DNA of 64,000 bases from Nematostella vectensis (taxonomy: Eukaryota > Cnidaria > Anthozoa > Actiniaria > Edwardsiidae). A program made the position numbers and the translations under genes. Positions 11,101 through 30,700 of the stretch are shown here, piece by piece; within the stretch, counting starts at the first letter, position 1, and the number at the start of each line of letters is the position of its first letter. The stretch lies in the NCBI RefSeq assembly GCF_932526225.1, contig NC_064039.1:5469001-5533000 (forward strand), in the 5' to 3' direction. The notes under the pieces are model-generated. The model was not told where the DNA came from. It did no database searches and saw nothing but the letters and a program-made list of their open reading frames with translations.

Positions 11101-14100
11101 ATACCGCTGCCCGCAAAGTCCTGAAAATTGCAAAGCATTTACAGTTTTTAAGAATCACACATATTTTAGACCTTTATAGACAGATAGATAAAGCCATCTG
11201 ATCTCGCATTCCTTGTTTATAAATGTGAAAAACGATTTCTCGGAATAAACATTGCTGCCGCTGTTTTGACGGACGCAGTAGAAAAATGGGGAGGGCCCGA
11301 ATTTTTTCCGAAGCCTCAGGTTTGCACGATTTTTTTTCTTACTGCAAAAACCTTTTTGGGGGTAAGATAGGCCTGCGAGAATTTTTATATTTTTTTCCTG
11401 TCTTTATATTTTGCTTTTCGGGAGGGGTTCTACTGATCCGTCCCTCTAAACCCCTGGGTTTATCATTTCCTAGTTCGATAGACTCGTTCGATAGACTTAT
11501 TTAATATTTTGCAGCCTTTTAACGGTAGTAAATTGGTCGCTTATTTGAATTTTCCTCCCTCCCCCACCTCCATCCCACCCCCCTCGCTCGGGACAGAACC
11601 CCCTTTATGGACCCGCCCATATTTGGGCTCCTTACCTGATACGGTACATTGACTGTGACACCACCATCATCGTAATTCAGGCCTTTGCTAAGCCACCCGT
11701 TTCCATCCCATCCCCAGTGCGTTACGACAGGATAAATGAATCCTAGAAATAAACAAGCAACACCCTGGACTTTGGCTGCAATATTGCCAGGAGGGGAATC
11801 CGCTGAGATGCGGACTGTTCCAAGAAAAATTACACGTATTTATTCAATATCGAAATAAAGTCGTCCGCTAAATTTACAAATTTACAGTGGATATACAAGA
11901 GAAAATGAGCATTGTTCGTGAAAATAGAGGCTGAAGTATGCTAACACTAACCACCCTTGATGAATAATGATATACAGTCAGTGGACTTCTATATATATCA
12001 ATTTACGTTATGTTTTTTACTCCTAAGTTGACGGATATTTATATGCCTATTCTACTTATTCTTCGAGATGTGGAAGTGATATAATTACATCGATGGCACA
12101 TTTGGAAATGCCATTCACTTGTGGTTGTCTTCATTGTTTTGTTTTTAGAGAAAGGTTCGTTTTATTCATCGCTGCCACTGATAATATTTAGGTCTTACTC
12201 ACCAGTCAGAAGGCACGAGTAGAACAGATATGCCATGAACTCTGTCCTCTCTGCCATGGCACCGCTTACAATAGTGGCCGCGGTTGCAGCAAAGACGAAT
12301 TGGAAAAACCATTTGGAGAAGAGGTTAAGTGGGAGGTAAGACATAGCGAAATTCCAGTGTCCGATGAACGCGTTACTTTCATTTGCAAATGCGAACGAAT
12401 AGCCGAACAACCAATATGCCAATGCGCCCAGAACTACAATGAAACAGACCAGAGTTAAGATTATCCATTGTTGTAAGTAAATAAGTAAATGTAAACGTTG
12501 GGATGCCACTACAGGGGCGTGTCAATGGCATTTCATAAAGGAGGAGGCACATATGAACCGATTGCGAATAAGGTTGCACTGAAAATCCACGTGTCGTAGG
12601 TCTCGTTTTATCGTTGGGTTTGTGTTTAGATGGCATCGTCAGCAGTGTACCCATAATTAGCCGAGGGGGGGGGGGGGTGCGCGGTCATAGCTATCATATG
12701 GAAAAAGCATAGAATTTGAAGATTCCTTAATAAGGAATGCGCACCCCCCTGTGTACGCGCCTGATCATGGGGCAATGTCGGAAGCAAATCAGTAAAGATG
12801 CTGCAGTAAGCAAATGATATATGGATTCTCTCGAGTGCAACCTGATTTTAAATATAACATATGACGTTTACGTGTATTTTAGGTCCCTTGCTTGTAAAGG
12901 TTTAGACCAAAGGCGAGGGGGGATTAACAGCAATGTTAGTAAATCACTTTTAAAGCCCCACTCGCTCCGCACTCCCCTCACTCAACTCCTCTAACAATAG
13001 TTATGCAATGCAGCCTGTCGTCTATTCCCCCTCCCCTCCCTCCCACTCTCAACTGCGGGACCGCCCGTAGCCCCAAACCCTAGATGGAGGCGGATTAACA
13101 GACCGAGTATTCCGCGATGAAACATGGCAATCACCATCAAACACCATCTGAGTGTAGATTACTTACAGCCGTCGAGAACGTTCTTGATAAGAATATTGGT
13201 GGTGTTCTTAGAGCGGACTGCCCCGGCCTCCAGAAACGCGAATCCGCATTGCATGACTGAAATGATAAATAAATCAAAAACAAAGTAAACCAAAAAAAAA
13301 GAAAGAAAGAACAGGGGGAAAGTATATTGTTGATTCATTATAAACACATTTATCAAGCAAAAATGTGGAAATAAGATATTCTTTCTATCATCCAGATACT
13401 ATTCTAGGCACTGGATTTAGTGAACTGTGTCTTTGTACTCAAGTGACTCAAACCAAGCGAATGTTGTATGTTCCTACATGATGAGCAGCTCAAACAGAGA
13501 TCTTTACTTTTGAAAACATGCAACAATTAAAGGATCTAAGACTTAAATAGCTAAAATTCTACCTTGTTGTACTTACAAAATATCAGCATTCCCATTAGGA
13601 TAAGAAATATCTGATCGTTACTTTTTTGCAAGGCAGTCAAATCCAAATAAACCTTGTCGGCAGTTGAGTTTGCGATAGCCATTATGGGAGCTATAACGTC
13701 AAATGTGTGTTAACGATCTTTGCGTTGTAAAGAATATTCAGAATTTTCCTTTCCTCTGTTATAATAAGAGTATGAAACGGATGAGCCCGCGTGAGTTTGT
13801 TTATTTTGGAGGGAGAATGGTTGCATGCGGAATGTGTACTGACGTGAGAATAGAAAAATCATGGTTTCTAAAACCAAACAAACGTTTGTTTGTTTGAAAA
13901 TACCACAAGAATTGCGTTAACGACGTGTGAGCAAGGGTCGGGGACTCTAATACGAACATGTCGGGGGGTCTGACAGAACTTACTTACATGATTAGCACGC
14001 ATTGTCATTTCTACTATAGAATTTCATCGTGGAATTAGTACTTGGAAGTCTGATATTTTTGGGCAGTAATTATGAAAGTTCTAGGGTCTTTCAGAATGCC

Positions 14101-15274
14101 CCCCACCCCCTGTCATGTTTGTAGTCTAGTATCCCCGGGGAACTAGGTGCAATAAGGGAGTTGTGCCATTGCTGGTGCAATGCACGTTGAATACTACGCT
14201 GGCCTGTTTACTGAAAGGATGGTCGCGTAGCCTCTGACGCCAATCGTAAGGTTATTCACGTATTTCCAAAAAGCTTCTCATAGCGCAGTCTTCCTTTAGC
14301 CAGAGCCGAATATGCTATAGGAACATTTCTTATAATAACAATGACGCAATGTGATATATATTTTTTACTGAATTTTTGGCGGGTTCCCCATCGCTTTATT
14401 TGAGAGCACGAGATGAAGGGATCAAAACAGTCTCTTTGTCACGCATCGTTATGCGTGACAGGGCCTTAACACAGCACAATGAATCCCTAAGGCCCCGTAG
14501 CGGAACCCATCTTCATTGACGAGATGCCTTAAAAATGACACCAAAAAAGCATGAAGCCTTCTCTCATTTAAACCTCGGAAAGTGTAATAAGAAATGTTTC
14601 ACAGTGAATAAAACATCGATCCATTTTATTGTTTCTATCATTTTTGACATTTTCGTGACACAAATGGCGGTGTGAGTTGTTCCGTGTATTCCATGTGTTC
14701 GCGCACTCAAATTTCCGTCGTCTGTTTTGAATCGCGTTTAATGTTTATTTCACACAACAGTTTCAGGATATTATTCTTTTAGGAAAAACAATAAGTTTTC
14801 CATTTGGAGATTTGATAACGCTTAAACCCTTTAACAAACAAGTAGAACAAAGCATAGAAATACAAAATAATAAAAAAAAAAAACACAACCACCTCCGTAA
14901 AAAGGCTTCCTCGTAACGCATTCAAAGCCAAGTGTAAAAAGGGCTCGTTAAAAATACCATAGTTTCTAAAAAGCATTTTATTTTGGTGATTTAGAGGTAA
15001 AAAGATGATAAGAAACATGCTCTTTTCCATTCAAGTCGATATTCAATTTACCAGAAATGCAGAAGCCGAACTACAGGCTTCTGAATGGTGACAACGGTGC
15101 TTCCGTGGCATATCAGTAGAAAAAAAAAATGCTATAAAAAGGCGGTGGGTGTGTTTACTTACAAAAAATCAGCATTCCCATTACAATAAGGAAGATCTGA
15201 TCATTGTTGCTTTTCAAAATCTCCAAGTCCGACTGCACCTTACTCATCAGCAGAGATGCGTTCAGCTCCGCCAT
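8182..15274 (-). CDS. AMT: Ammonium transporter (AMT family)
   Basis: Multi-pass membrane transporter for ammonium. Exons in gene order: 15163-15274 (1a) or 13577-13682 (1b), 13167-13256, 12203-12433, 11636-11742, 10989-11120, 10288-10417, 9713-9816, 9277-9415, 8779-9000, 8182-8417. All phases agree, giving 500 residues with exon 1a or 498 with 1b, the usual AMT length. Visible signatures are [17 protein letters not shown], the AMT motif [34 protein letters not shown] and [17 protein letters not shown]. Both pore histidines are present (in VHVVGG and VHMGGG). Hydrophobic segments alternate with loops as in Amt/Rh proteins. The C-terminal tail ([13 protein letters not shown]) matches the conserved cytosolic AMT tail. 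Several introns hold tandem or foldback repeats. Family assignment is firm; substrate is by family. Confidence 0.95.
9411..9640. repeat. Minisatellite duplicating the acceptor of AMT exon 8
   Basis: About five units of roughly 43 bp. Each has the phrase CAGATGGCGACCTCACAGG followed by AAAACAGAGATAGTCATAAC. The exon border itself reads CAGATCGAGAC|cttacaggaaaac on the + strand, so each unit repeats the last ~10 exon bases and the intronic 3' splice region. Confidence 0.85.
9909..10089. repeat. Foldback (MITE-like) element in AMT intron
   Basis: A long imperfect palindrome. The left end AGCCCTGTGCAAACTGCGCC pairs with the right end GGCGCAGTTTGCAACGGGCT, and the pairing extends inward through CCAGCATTGCTGG and ACATTTCCT. 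No coding capacity; consistent with a miniature inverted-repeat transposon. Confidence 0.75.
10410..10580. repeat. Two-copy tandem duplication over an AMT acceptor
   Basis: A unit of about 84 bp. CAGTCATCTGTGAATGGAG at the exon 6 border recurs as CGGTCATCTGTGGATAGAG, followed in both by GGA(A)CT..TTAGAACTGCT and later a GACGATATAA phrase. A shorter third trace (CATCTGTGGATAGAGAGG) occurs at about 10926. Confidence 0.65.
10795..10870. repeat. 18-bp tandem repeat in AMT intron
   Basis: Four copies of AATAAGCGCTCCCTCTCC, the last diverged, in the intron between exons 5 and 6. Confidence 0.8.
13577..13682 (-). other. AMT: Alternative first coding exon 1b of AMT
   Basis: Starts [15 protein letters not shown] and ends [15 protein letters not shown] before a gtaagt donor, in phase 1 like exon 1a. 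It encodes a different extracellular N-terminus but nearly the same start of the first membrane segment as exon 1a, so it arose by exon duplication. Confidence 0.85.
15163..15274 (-). other. AMT: Alternative first coding exon 1a of AMT
   Basis: Starts [14 protein letters not shown] and ends [16 protein letters not shown] before a gtaagt donor, in phase 1. It lies about 1.6 kb upstream of exon 1b. Splicing 1a into 1b is not expected because 1b has no obvious acceptor at its start codon, so each probably has its own promoter. Confidence 0.85.
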
Positions 15275-17049
15275 GATGGACTTTGTTCCAACAAGGTGTT
15301 GGCTTGAATGATGCCAGCAGGCTGATTTTCGTTTTTTGACACAATTTAACCATGAATATTTATACACCACTCAACGTTCTTTTCTCTTAGAGTTCAAAGT
15401 TAATATTTTCTCTGTTATGTGGCAGGGACTCCCGCTGAGTGCATTTCTGTGATCTGTAGAGATGGTTGCGTGAACGTAGCTAACCGTGAACCTGTCGTGC
15501 AGGGTATTTCAAAAGAGTGACAAAATGATTTCAAGCCTAAGCCTCCCATACAAATTCTAATTTGTGTAGTAAAATACAATATCATGCATATGTTACATTA
15601 GATAAGAGTGTAAGGTCAGGTCAGTATAGTAAGTTAAGGTATAATACGCATTATTTGAAGTAACTTTTAAATTTAATGAAATAACAAGACTGATGCTTCA
15701 TGTGTCCCGCTGGCATCGACGGGGTTGCCAATGAGAAGGAAGGAGTTATCGAAGACCCCATATAATGCAAACACAATGCGCAGTGCATTTGACGAGCATA
15801 ACAAGACAAACATCTTTGAAAGCGAAAAACGAATCGATACGAACTGAAATGAGACACAAAACTGGAAAACTCGTCTCTCAAGCATTCGATATACGAAGGG
15901 AAAAAACTACCAATTACCTATGTATATATTTCACAGTTTATATATACGAATTGGTTATCAAAGCATACCTTTCCGCCATGTTTCTATTCGTAATGATGCT
16001 AGGACCATAAATAGGTCATTAACAATATTTCCTTCAGCCCCAGCGATTTTACATCTTGGTGTTATGTGGTTCTCTTAGGAACTCTGAATGACATTGAAAG
16101 GGAAAAGTGAATGATATCTTGATAGAGACGACACACGCAAATAAAAGACTTTGTAAGGTATTCAAGCTTACTGCTACTTCAAATACAAACAGCGTAAAAC
16201 AACGAAAAAGAAAAGAAGAAGAACGACCAGAGATAACTGTGATTTGAGCATTCCGAGAACTCTCGCCACGACTTCTAAAATGCAAAGACCGCTTAATTAG
16301 TACCCTCGCATTACTGTGAGATGGCGTCATTGGAGCTTGTGACTGACGGAAGTCTTAAATGTATTTTGTAGATTGGATTTCACGAACACGAGTTGGCAGA
16401 TTACTCGAAATCATATTACCAAGAAAGGGATAATTATTTCTGCTGGTTCTTTTTACCAGTCGCATGGTCGTACAGAAAAGATCCTGTAAACGTGGGCAAA
16501 GATGATAAGCTTTTTCTCTACAAAAAATCGCTAAAAAAGACTTTTCTCTAGGTTGATCTGTTAATTCAAAAAGGCGTGAACTTTTAGTTATAAAAAAAAC
16601 CTTTCAAGTTATAACGAAATTGATTTAGCAGAAATTCACATGGATATAGGCCAAAAGCGCTTTTTGGCGATTTTCTTTGTAATCGTCGCCTGATCAATTA
16701 AGGGTGGTTCTCACTAGGATGCAAGCGCAAGCGTAAGCGCAACAAGTGAGAATCGGTCAAACATAAACGCAAGAAAATCAAGCAGTTGCGTTCTCTTGCG
16801 CTTACGTCCAAGTGAGAACCAACCTTTAAGCATTAGATTCAAAATGCGCGCAGTCACGGTTCACGTGACGGTGAACCCGTTTGCGCGATGGGAAAAAATG
16901 AAACAACAACAAAACAATGCAATATTAGATTTTAATGACAGTCATCCAAGATATCCCGTGTGCCATTGCGGGCTTTTATCTGCAAATCCGGTCAAGAAGT
17001 ACTCCAAGACTTGAGCCCAGGCTCCTAGCGCGGCTGACGTGAATGACAT
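15275..17049. other. Intergenic region between AMT and the VWA/EGF gene
   Basis: No gene recognised. It should contain the AMT upstream promoter, but no clear core element was found. The overlapping short ORFs at 15651-16330 show no domain and lie on both strands. A MITE-like element at 16698-16829 is listed separately. Confidence 0.55.
16698..16829. repeat. MITE with TTAA borders
   Basis: TTAA at 16698-16701 and 16826-16829 flank inverted ends GGGTGGTTCTCACT and AGTGAGAACCAACCT. The interior has GCAAGCGCAAGCGTAAGCGC and its near-complement GCGTTCTCTTGCGCTTACG. About 130 bp, non-coding. The border could be a TTAA or a TTA/TAA target duplication, so the superfamily is uncertain. Confidence 0.8.
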
Positions 17050-17050
17050 T

Positions 17051-24330
<7,280 letters not shown>

Positions 24331-27300
24331 TCCATTAGAATTTCATTTCAAATATGATTTTCTTCGGTGCGTTTGACATTTTATTTTATAATTTTAAAGA
24401 TGTTAAAATGTTAAAAAATCAGGAAGGGGCCAGGGGGAAGGGGGGCAAGCAAAATGTTTCACATATTTATTATTAATGATTTATTATATATCTAGGCTTC
24501 CGACAAAATTTAAAAATGAATTTCCTTGCAACGCCGAATTTCCAGTGTGTAAATGATAAGCTCGAGGTTTCCAGCTTTTTATTTCGGTGCAAGGAACGCT
24601 GGATTAGCGAGGGGGCCAGGACTGTCATCGTCACTAAAACTAACATTTGTGCTTTCAATGGATTTTATGATATGCTATAAAAGTATGAAATACTAAAAGT
24701 GATCCAACATCATAATTAAACACATTTTGGTCAATGCTTTTCTTGCAAGGAGGGGTAGGCGAAGGGTAAACGAATGTGCCGATTATGTACCTAGGATCCC
24801 TATTTGTAAATGCGTAACCTGCGAACGCGCATATAATAGGATGAGCCGATCCAACGTTTAAAAATAGAAAAGAGGTTATTTTAAAAGAGAAAGCTCTACT
24901 GTAAATGGGGAATTTACACATGAAGGTATCAGCCAAGGATGACAAAGTTTGGAATGGCTTGTAGCATGGCATGCAGTATGTGGGCAATTGCTAATTTCAC
25001 CCTGTAGTCGCTGAGTGGAGAATTTGTCGAGTAGCAGTACCCAAACTTTTTAAGGTAAAGAGTGGTTCTGATGGGCTAAATGACTTACCTAGTTTAGCGG
25101 TGAAAACCAAGAGCACCATCTATAGTGATAGTGCTTACAGCATGATCGCTGCTTCTGGCGTGTTGGTCCGCTCCCTGTGAATACAGCCACACTGGTATTC
25201 AAACACTTACCATAGCTTGATAATAGAGAGAAAACCATCCAGTAACAGTCAAACAAATGACAATGCAGAAAAGGAAAGCAAACAAACGCTCACAAGTAAT
25301 TATACATTGTTTGTGCTTTGGCACGACTTGTTAAATTAAAACTATATTAGAATTGTTCATAGTGTTATAGCATTTTAAAAATAATTAAGTACTTTTCAAA
25401 GATGCGAGACCTACCAGTGTTTGGTTCATCATAGGATATTTTGTCTTGGTCTTTATGACTGATGCGTCTTTTTTTTGTCGATGTTTCTTTTTACTCTTAA
25501 TGATCGCATCGCCCATATTTCTATTGACTTTCCGATAAAACAGTCAGTCAATATTCAGAAGACATTTGTCAATTTCGCACCCTGCGATGTAAATTTGACC
25601 ACCTCGCTCAGGAGCACCACACTGCGGTGATCCTAGATACTAAAATTTCTTAGATAATAAACATATACTAATCAGAAACTAAACAGAAACTAATAGCAAG
25701 TGAAGGGGGGATATTTTTTGTTGATAACAAAAAATATTCAAAATTACATATTTTCTGCATAGAATTAGAGGGTAGTTGGAAATACGTCGACATATTTATT
25801 TTACAGCGATTTCCCCGCTATTTAGCGGATTTAGGCTAAATTTATATTCCAGTTATCGCTAGCGTGAAAAATTTAAAAGGCGATCCTACACATACAGATA
25901 GTTTAATAAAACTGGATAAAAAATACGGGGAAGCGAATATGGATTTGTTCGTATAAATAGCAGCTGGGTAAGAACATTTTTTTTTTAACAGATCAGAAAC
26001 TGGTCCAAAAAATATGCAGATTTCAAAAGGAAAACAAAACGTCTTCCGGATGATTTGATTTTCCCCGGCAACGTGACTTCCACTTTGGTGGTCTGTAACT
26101 TCGAAAACATTATGTCGGCGCCAAAAAGTACAAAAGTAGACATTAGCTGTTTAAAAATTTAGCAATAACTTAGCGCTAAATTGGTAAAGAAACGTTTCAG
26201 AAATGTATATTATAGCTATTTCCTTGTGTATAGAAACTTACAAGCGCCTAAACCAGAAACCAGACAAAATATTCTTCAGACATACAAATTACAGAAGTTG
26301 CTGTAAATAATTTAAGAAACCATAATCATAATGCCTTTCCATCGATTCTAGCGGTAAATAGCTATTTTTATTATTTATTTTTTTTATGAAGTACCCCCCT
26401 GACCGTTTTAAGTATCTGTTTAGTATCTGATTAGTATCTAGGATCACCGCGGTAGACACCACTGCGAAGAAAAGTTGTTAAGTGCGCGCACATTAAGTTT
26501 TGCTGAATACAAAACACTAACAAAAGACTAAATCATACACACAAAAAGTAAAATGATTTTGCTTAAAACGTATTGCGCGACTTACAACCTTAAAACTACG
26601 AGCACGTCCATTTCGGGGTCATTTGAGTTAAACGAATTATAAGGAATGTCAATCACCAACAATGATCAGACATTGTTCACGAAGTCAAGCAGTCTCTGCT
26701 CGGAGCATTAGTAGCGAAGTTAACACATCCATCAAATTCAAGAATTTATTTCATATAGTTCGTCTTACATAGATAAACCGTGTTGTAAAAATAGGTAACA
26801 TTACTGCATTTTTAATTATTCTGCGAACTGTCGTCCAACAGCTAAATCGCTTTCTGGCTTCTGTCATTCGCGGAGAGGTGGCGTGTTTGGAAGGCATTTC
26901 AGCGCTTGTGAATGAAAAGGCTATAAATATGTTGAATGACGGAAGCCAAAATGTTTTTGGCTAATGAAAATCGTTGGCGAGAGTTCGCAGACTATTGAAA
27001 ACCGCAGCAACAGCGAGATAATGATGAAGGGTTTTTAACATTTTTTTGTTAACATTATTTTTTAAATATTATCTAACAAGTATTTATTTTTTATTTTTTT
27101 TATGAACAATCGCATACAAGCAGATCCCCCATCTGCGTGTATATCTATTTTATAGAAATATCTAATTTCAGAAGTTTTATTTTTCCTCTAGATGTTTGAA
27201 AAAGTAAGAAATTTCTTCTCCATTAACACTCAAACATGGCATTTTGCAGTAGCAAAATGATTATTTATAATAAATTTAGGGTTCTATGTACATCTCTTTA

Positions 27301-27771
27301 CAAAACAGCATAATTGCCAAATGTGTACACGATGTAAATAATTATATACCTTTCTATTCATAATTCATCTATTCGTAGAGTCTTCGACAATGTTGCTGTT
27401 CTTAGTAGGACCGAGCCTTTCCAGTCAATATTGTAATAACGCTGCCTAAACAGTTGTTTTTCTTTCACAGCACTGCTGAATTTTCATTGGGGACGAGCTC
27501 CCAGATTAATTAAGAAGTGATTGTCAGCATTCGAACAAACCTGGTAGCAAAAAATAATCCCACAATTTTCCAATTCACAAGTTCCTTCTTATTTCTTACG
27601 CGTTTAGAGGAGTTTCATGCCAAAGCCTTGAGGGTTTTGAAATTTGTTTAATGTCCCCTTCATCACGCACCATTTTCACAGAGTTTCCAGTACAGCCACC
27701 CTCATAATGCAATCGACCCGCGGATAAGCAACGCTAGGCATTTAAAGCTCAACTGGGGAAAGTAATCCACC
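24331..27771. other. Intergenic 3.4 kb between the VWA/EGF and RasGEF genes
   Basis: AT-rich and without a recognisable gene. It holds an 827-bp TIR element (25624-26450, listed separately) and a small imperfect inverted repeat with arms at about 26855-26870 (TGGCTTCTGTCATTCG) and 26933-26948. TTTATT at 27083-27088 is a candidate minus-strand poly(A) signal for the RasGEF gene. Confidence 0.6.
25624..26450. mobile_element. Non-autonomous DNA transposon with 20-bp TIRs
   Basis: GCGGTGATCCTAGATACTAA at 25624-25643 is exactly the reverse complement of 26431-26450. The similarity extends inward (ATCAGAAACTAAACAGAAAC against ATCAGATACTAAACAGATAC). Near-identical CACCAC(A)CTGCG strings flank the element. 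No ORF of note inside. Confidence 0.8.
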
Positions 27772-30700
27772 TCAACAATTCGAATCCGTGTTAACAGCGG
27801 CAGCCTCCTTCAAGACCAAGCAAGTCTTTCCACCAACACGACTAAGAGTGTTGGAGCGAGTAAGCTTAGGCACTGTGCTAGGCTCAGTGGGTTTGTCCGT
27901 CTCGGAGTGCCTTCTGGTTAGGGGCGGTTCTAGTTGACAGGAGACCAAGTGAAGGTCTCCCTCCGACACCAGCTCCTGGCTCAATAGGTACTCCCGAACT
28001 TCTGCGACCTGTAATACAAATAAGTAATGGTTAAATACCGCCCCGAAGGCTGTTATACGGCAAACTGCCGACGTCCGAGCTCATTAGATCAATAATGTAC
28101 ACAATCAAAATTAACACTCACACAGAGCGGGGCTGTTTATTGTTTGTTTAATCTTTGTTTATCGAGGGTAGCATATTTTAACCGAATATACAGTTTTCTA
28201 ACATATGGCCCTCGGTTAGTAAGCACTGTCACTGGGGGTGGTCACTGCCAGAGGGTTTATTGCGTCCCCAGTGGTTCTTTTACGTCCCTTCGGTTCAGGT
28301 TAATGTAGTGCAGCTTGAAGAGACGGGACCTCCGGTTTAGTGTCCTTATCCGAGAAGACTGGTAACACGGGAGAATAACTTCAACTCACTTGTGACAAAT
28401 TCGATTCAAGGCAGGAACTCGGAAAAATCCCCAGCTTGAGCCAGGATTCGAACCTGGGCCACAGCGGTGAGAGGCCGACGCGCTAACACACTAGGCCACC
28501 CGTGCTTCCTGTACCACCCTGTGCTCCATGCACGGCCTCAATTTCGAAAGGTGGAGTTGAATTGCAAAATTCTCGTAACTGGGAGTTCCCGTGTATGCAC
28601 GCTGCGAAAATGTAGCTCACTGACAGCGAAGAGCTACTCATTTTTTTAAGCCAAATATCTTTTTTTCAAGAACTGTAATGTCGACGACAATGAACAAGCG
28701 GAACGAGTGAGTAGCCGCCTCAGATTGCCACACCACAGCTTAAAAATGCGCATACAATTTTGACTGAAGTTGATGTTAAATTTCGAGGGTGGAATGATAA
28801 TAACAGAACAAGAACCGATCCAACGAAATATGGCGTTTACTTAAACTATTACTTAAAGGTAGACTAACGTGCATTTTTACCTCTTGGAAGTGGTAGGACT
28901 TTTTCTGAAATTGCCTGATTTCGTTGATCACAATGTAGACCTGTAACATCCAAACAGTGGCGTGTCAACATGCATGGGGACACGCGAAAAAATATGTGCG
29001 CGATCAATGTGAGTAAAGTAAATAAAGGCAACTTTCAAAGGGGTTGAGGGATTTACTTTCCGGTTGAGCAGGAATTTCTTTTTCACGGAAACTGGAGAGC
29101 GTTGGGCTTCTTTTTCTTTTGTTTTTTGCTCAGATCCCAAGGGCATGAATACATGTTTCTTTTTTTCGAAAAAGTCCCCTCCCCCCCTCCCCTCGTGGGG
29201 ATGGGAACACACCTTATGACTCGGTTACCAACCTGTCTGCTCTTATGAGAAAAAGTCCCCTTCCCCCCTCCCCTCGTGGGGATGGGAACACACCTTATAA
29301 CTCGGTTACCAACCTGTCTGCTCTTATGAGAAAAAGTCCCCTTCCCCCCTCCCCCCCTCGTGGGGATGGGAACACACCTTATAACTCGGTTACCAACCTG
29401 TCTGCTCTTATGAGAAAAAGTCCCCCCCCCCCCCGTGGGGATGGGAACACACCTTAAAACTCAGTTACCAACCTGTCTGCTCTTATGAGAAAAAGTCCCC
29501 TCCCCCCTCCTCGTGGGGATGGGAACACACCTTATAACTCGGTTACCAACCTGTCTGCTCTTATGAGAAAAAGTCCCCTCCCCCCCTCCCCCCCTCGTGG
29601 GGATGGGAACACACATAACTCGGTTACCAACCTGTCTGCTCTTATGAGAAAAAGTCCCCTTCCCCCCCCCTCGTGGGGATGGGAACACACCTTAAAACTC
29701 GGTTACCAACCTGTCTGCTCTTATGAGAAAAAAGCCCCTCCCCCCTCCCCCCCCCCTCGTGGGGATGGGAACACACCTTATAACTCGGTTACCAACCTGT
29801 CTGCTCTTATTTGAAAAATTCCCCTCCCCCTCTCCCCCCTCGTGGGGATGGGAACACACATTATAACTCGGTTACCAACCTGTCTTCTCTTACTGATGTT
29901 GACTAGCCCTCCTTTCAAGAAGTCTGGGTTTCCCTCAGCAATAAACGTCAGATCCTTCATGTAGATACCTAAAGAAGACGTTACGTTGCGCATTTAATGG
30001 ACAAATAAAACACGGCAAATTCAAGTAAAGCTCTAATTTTTTTTATCGATTTTCAATAATAACGTATGGATGCCATCAAACATGTTAAAATAAAACCCAA
30101 ACATCTCCTAAAAATATATGTATCGGCAATTTGGGCCACCTCTGGTTGCGTAGTACTGTATACTATTTCTTTCGTTTTTCCGGAGAATGCAATCAAGCGC
30201 TGTATTTGAGATTTAGAAGCTAGAGATAGCTTTGATTTTTTTAACCTTGTGTTCCTTACTCTAACATCATCCCAGTAAATTAAAGTTAAGAACACCTTTG
30301 GTCTGGTTTTGCATTAAATACAAGGACCCGACCAGTGTATGTGAATCCCGAAAATGTCTGCTCTTGTATTACTGTACAGGCGCAAGTATAATTCCACCAA
30401 ATGGATACATCTGCCACTTCTAGGACTCTTACCGAAATATGGCACGGCTGGAGTAGGAGAGGCCCGTAACGTGGTTCGGTATTTCTTGTAGTTATTCTAG
30501 AAGAAAAAATTCCCCGAATAGAAACTCACAACCAAACTAGACAGCTTACCGCATACACGTCGACCAGGTACTCCCCAACCACAAGCCCAAACAAAGCTGG
30601 CACCTGCCTACACAGGTAGGAATAGAGTTGAGGTTGACACAGAAAATCAGGACGCAGCAACCGATAAAGATTCTTTAATGGGAAACACCACCCATGACTG

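Noticed and set aside
28444-28505. Possible functional tRNA gene on the minus strand
   Set aside because: The A and B boxes are present but the acceptor stem does not pair and a SINE-like body follows.
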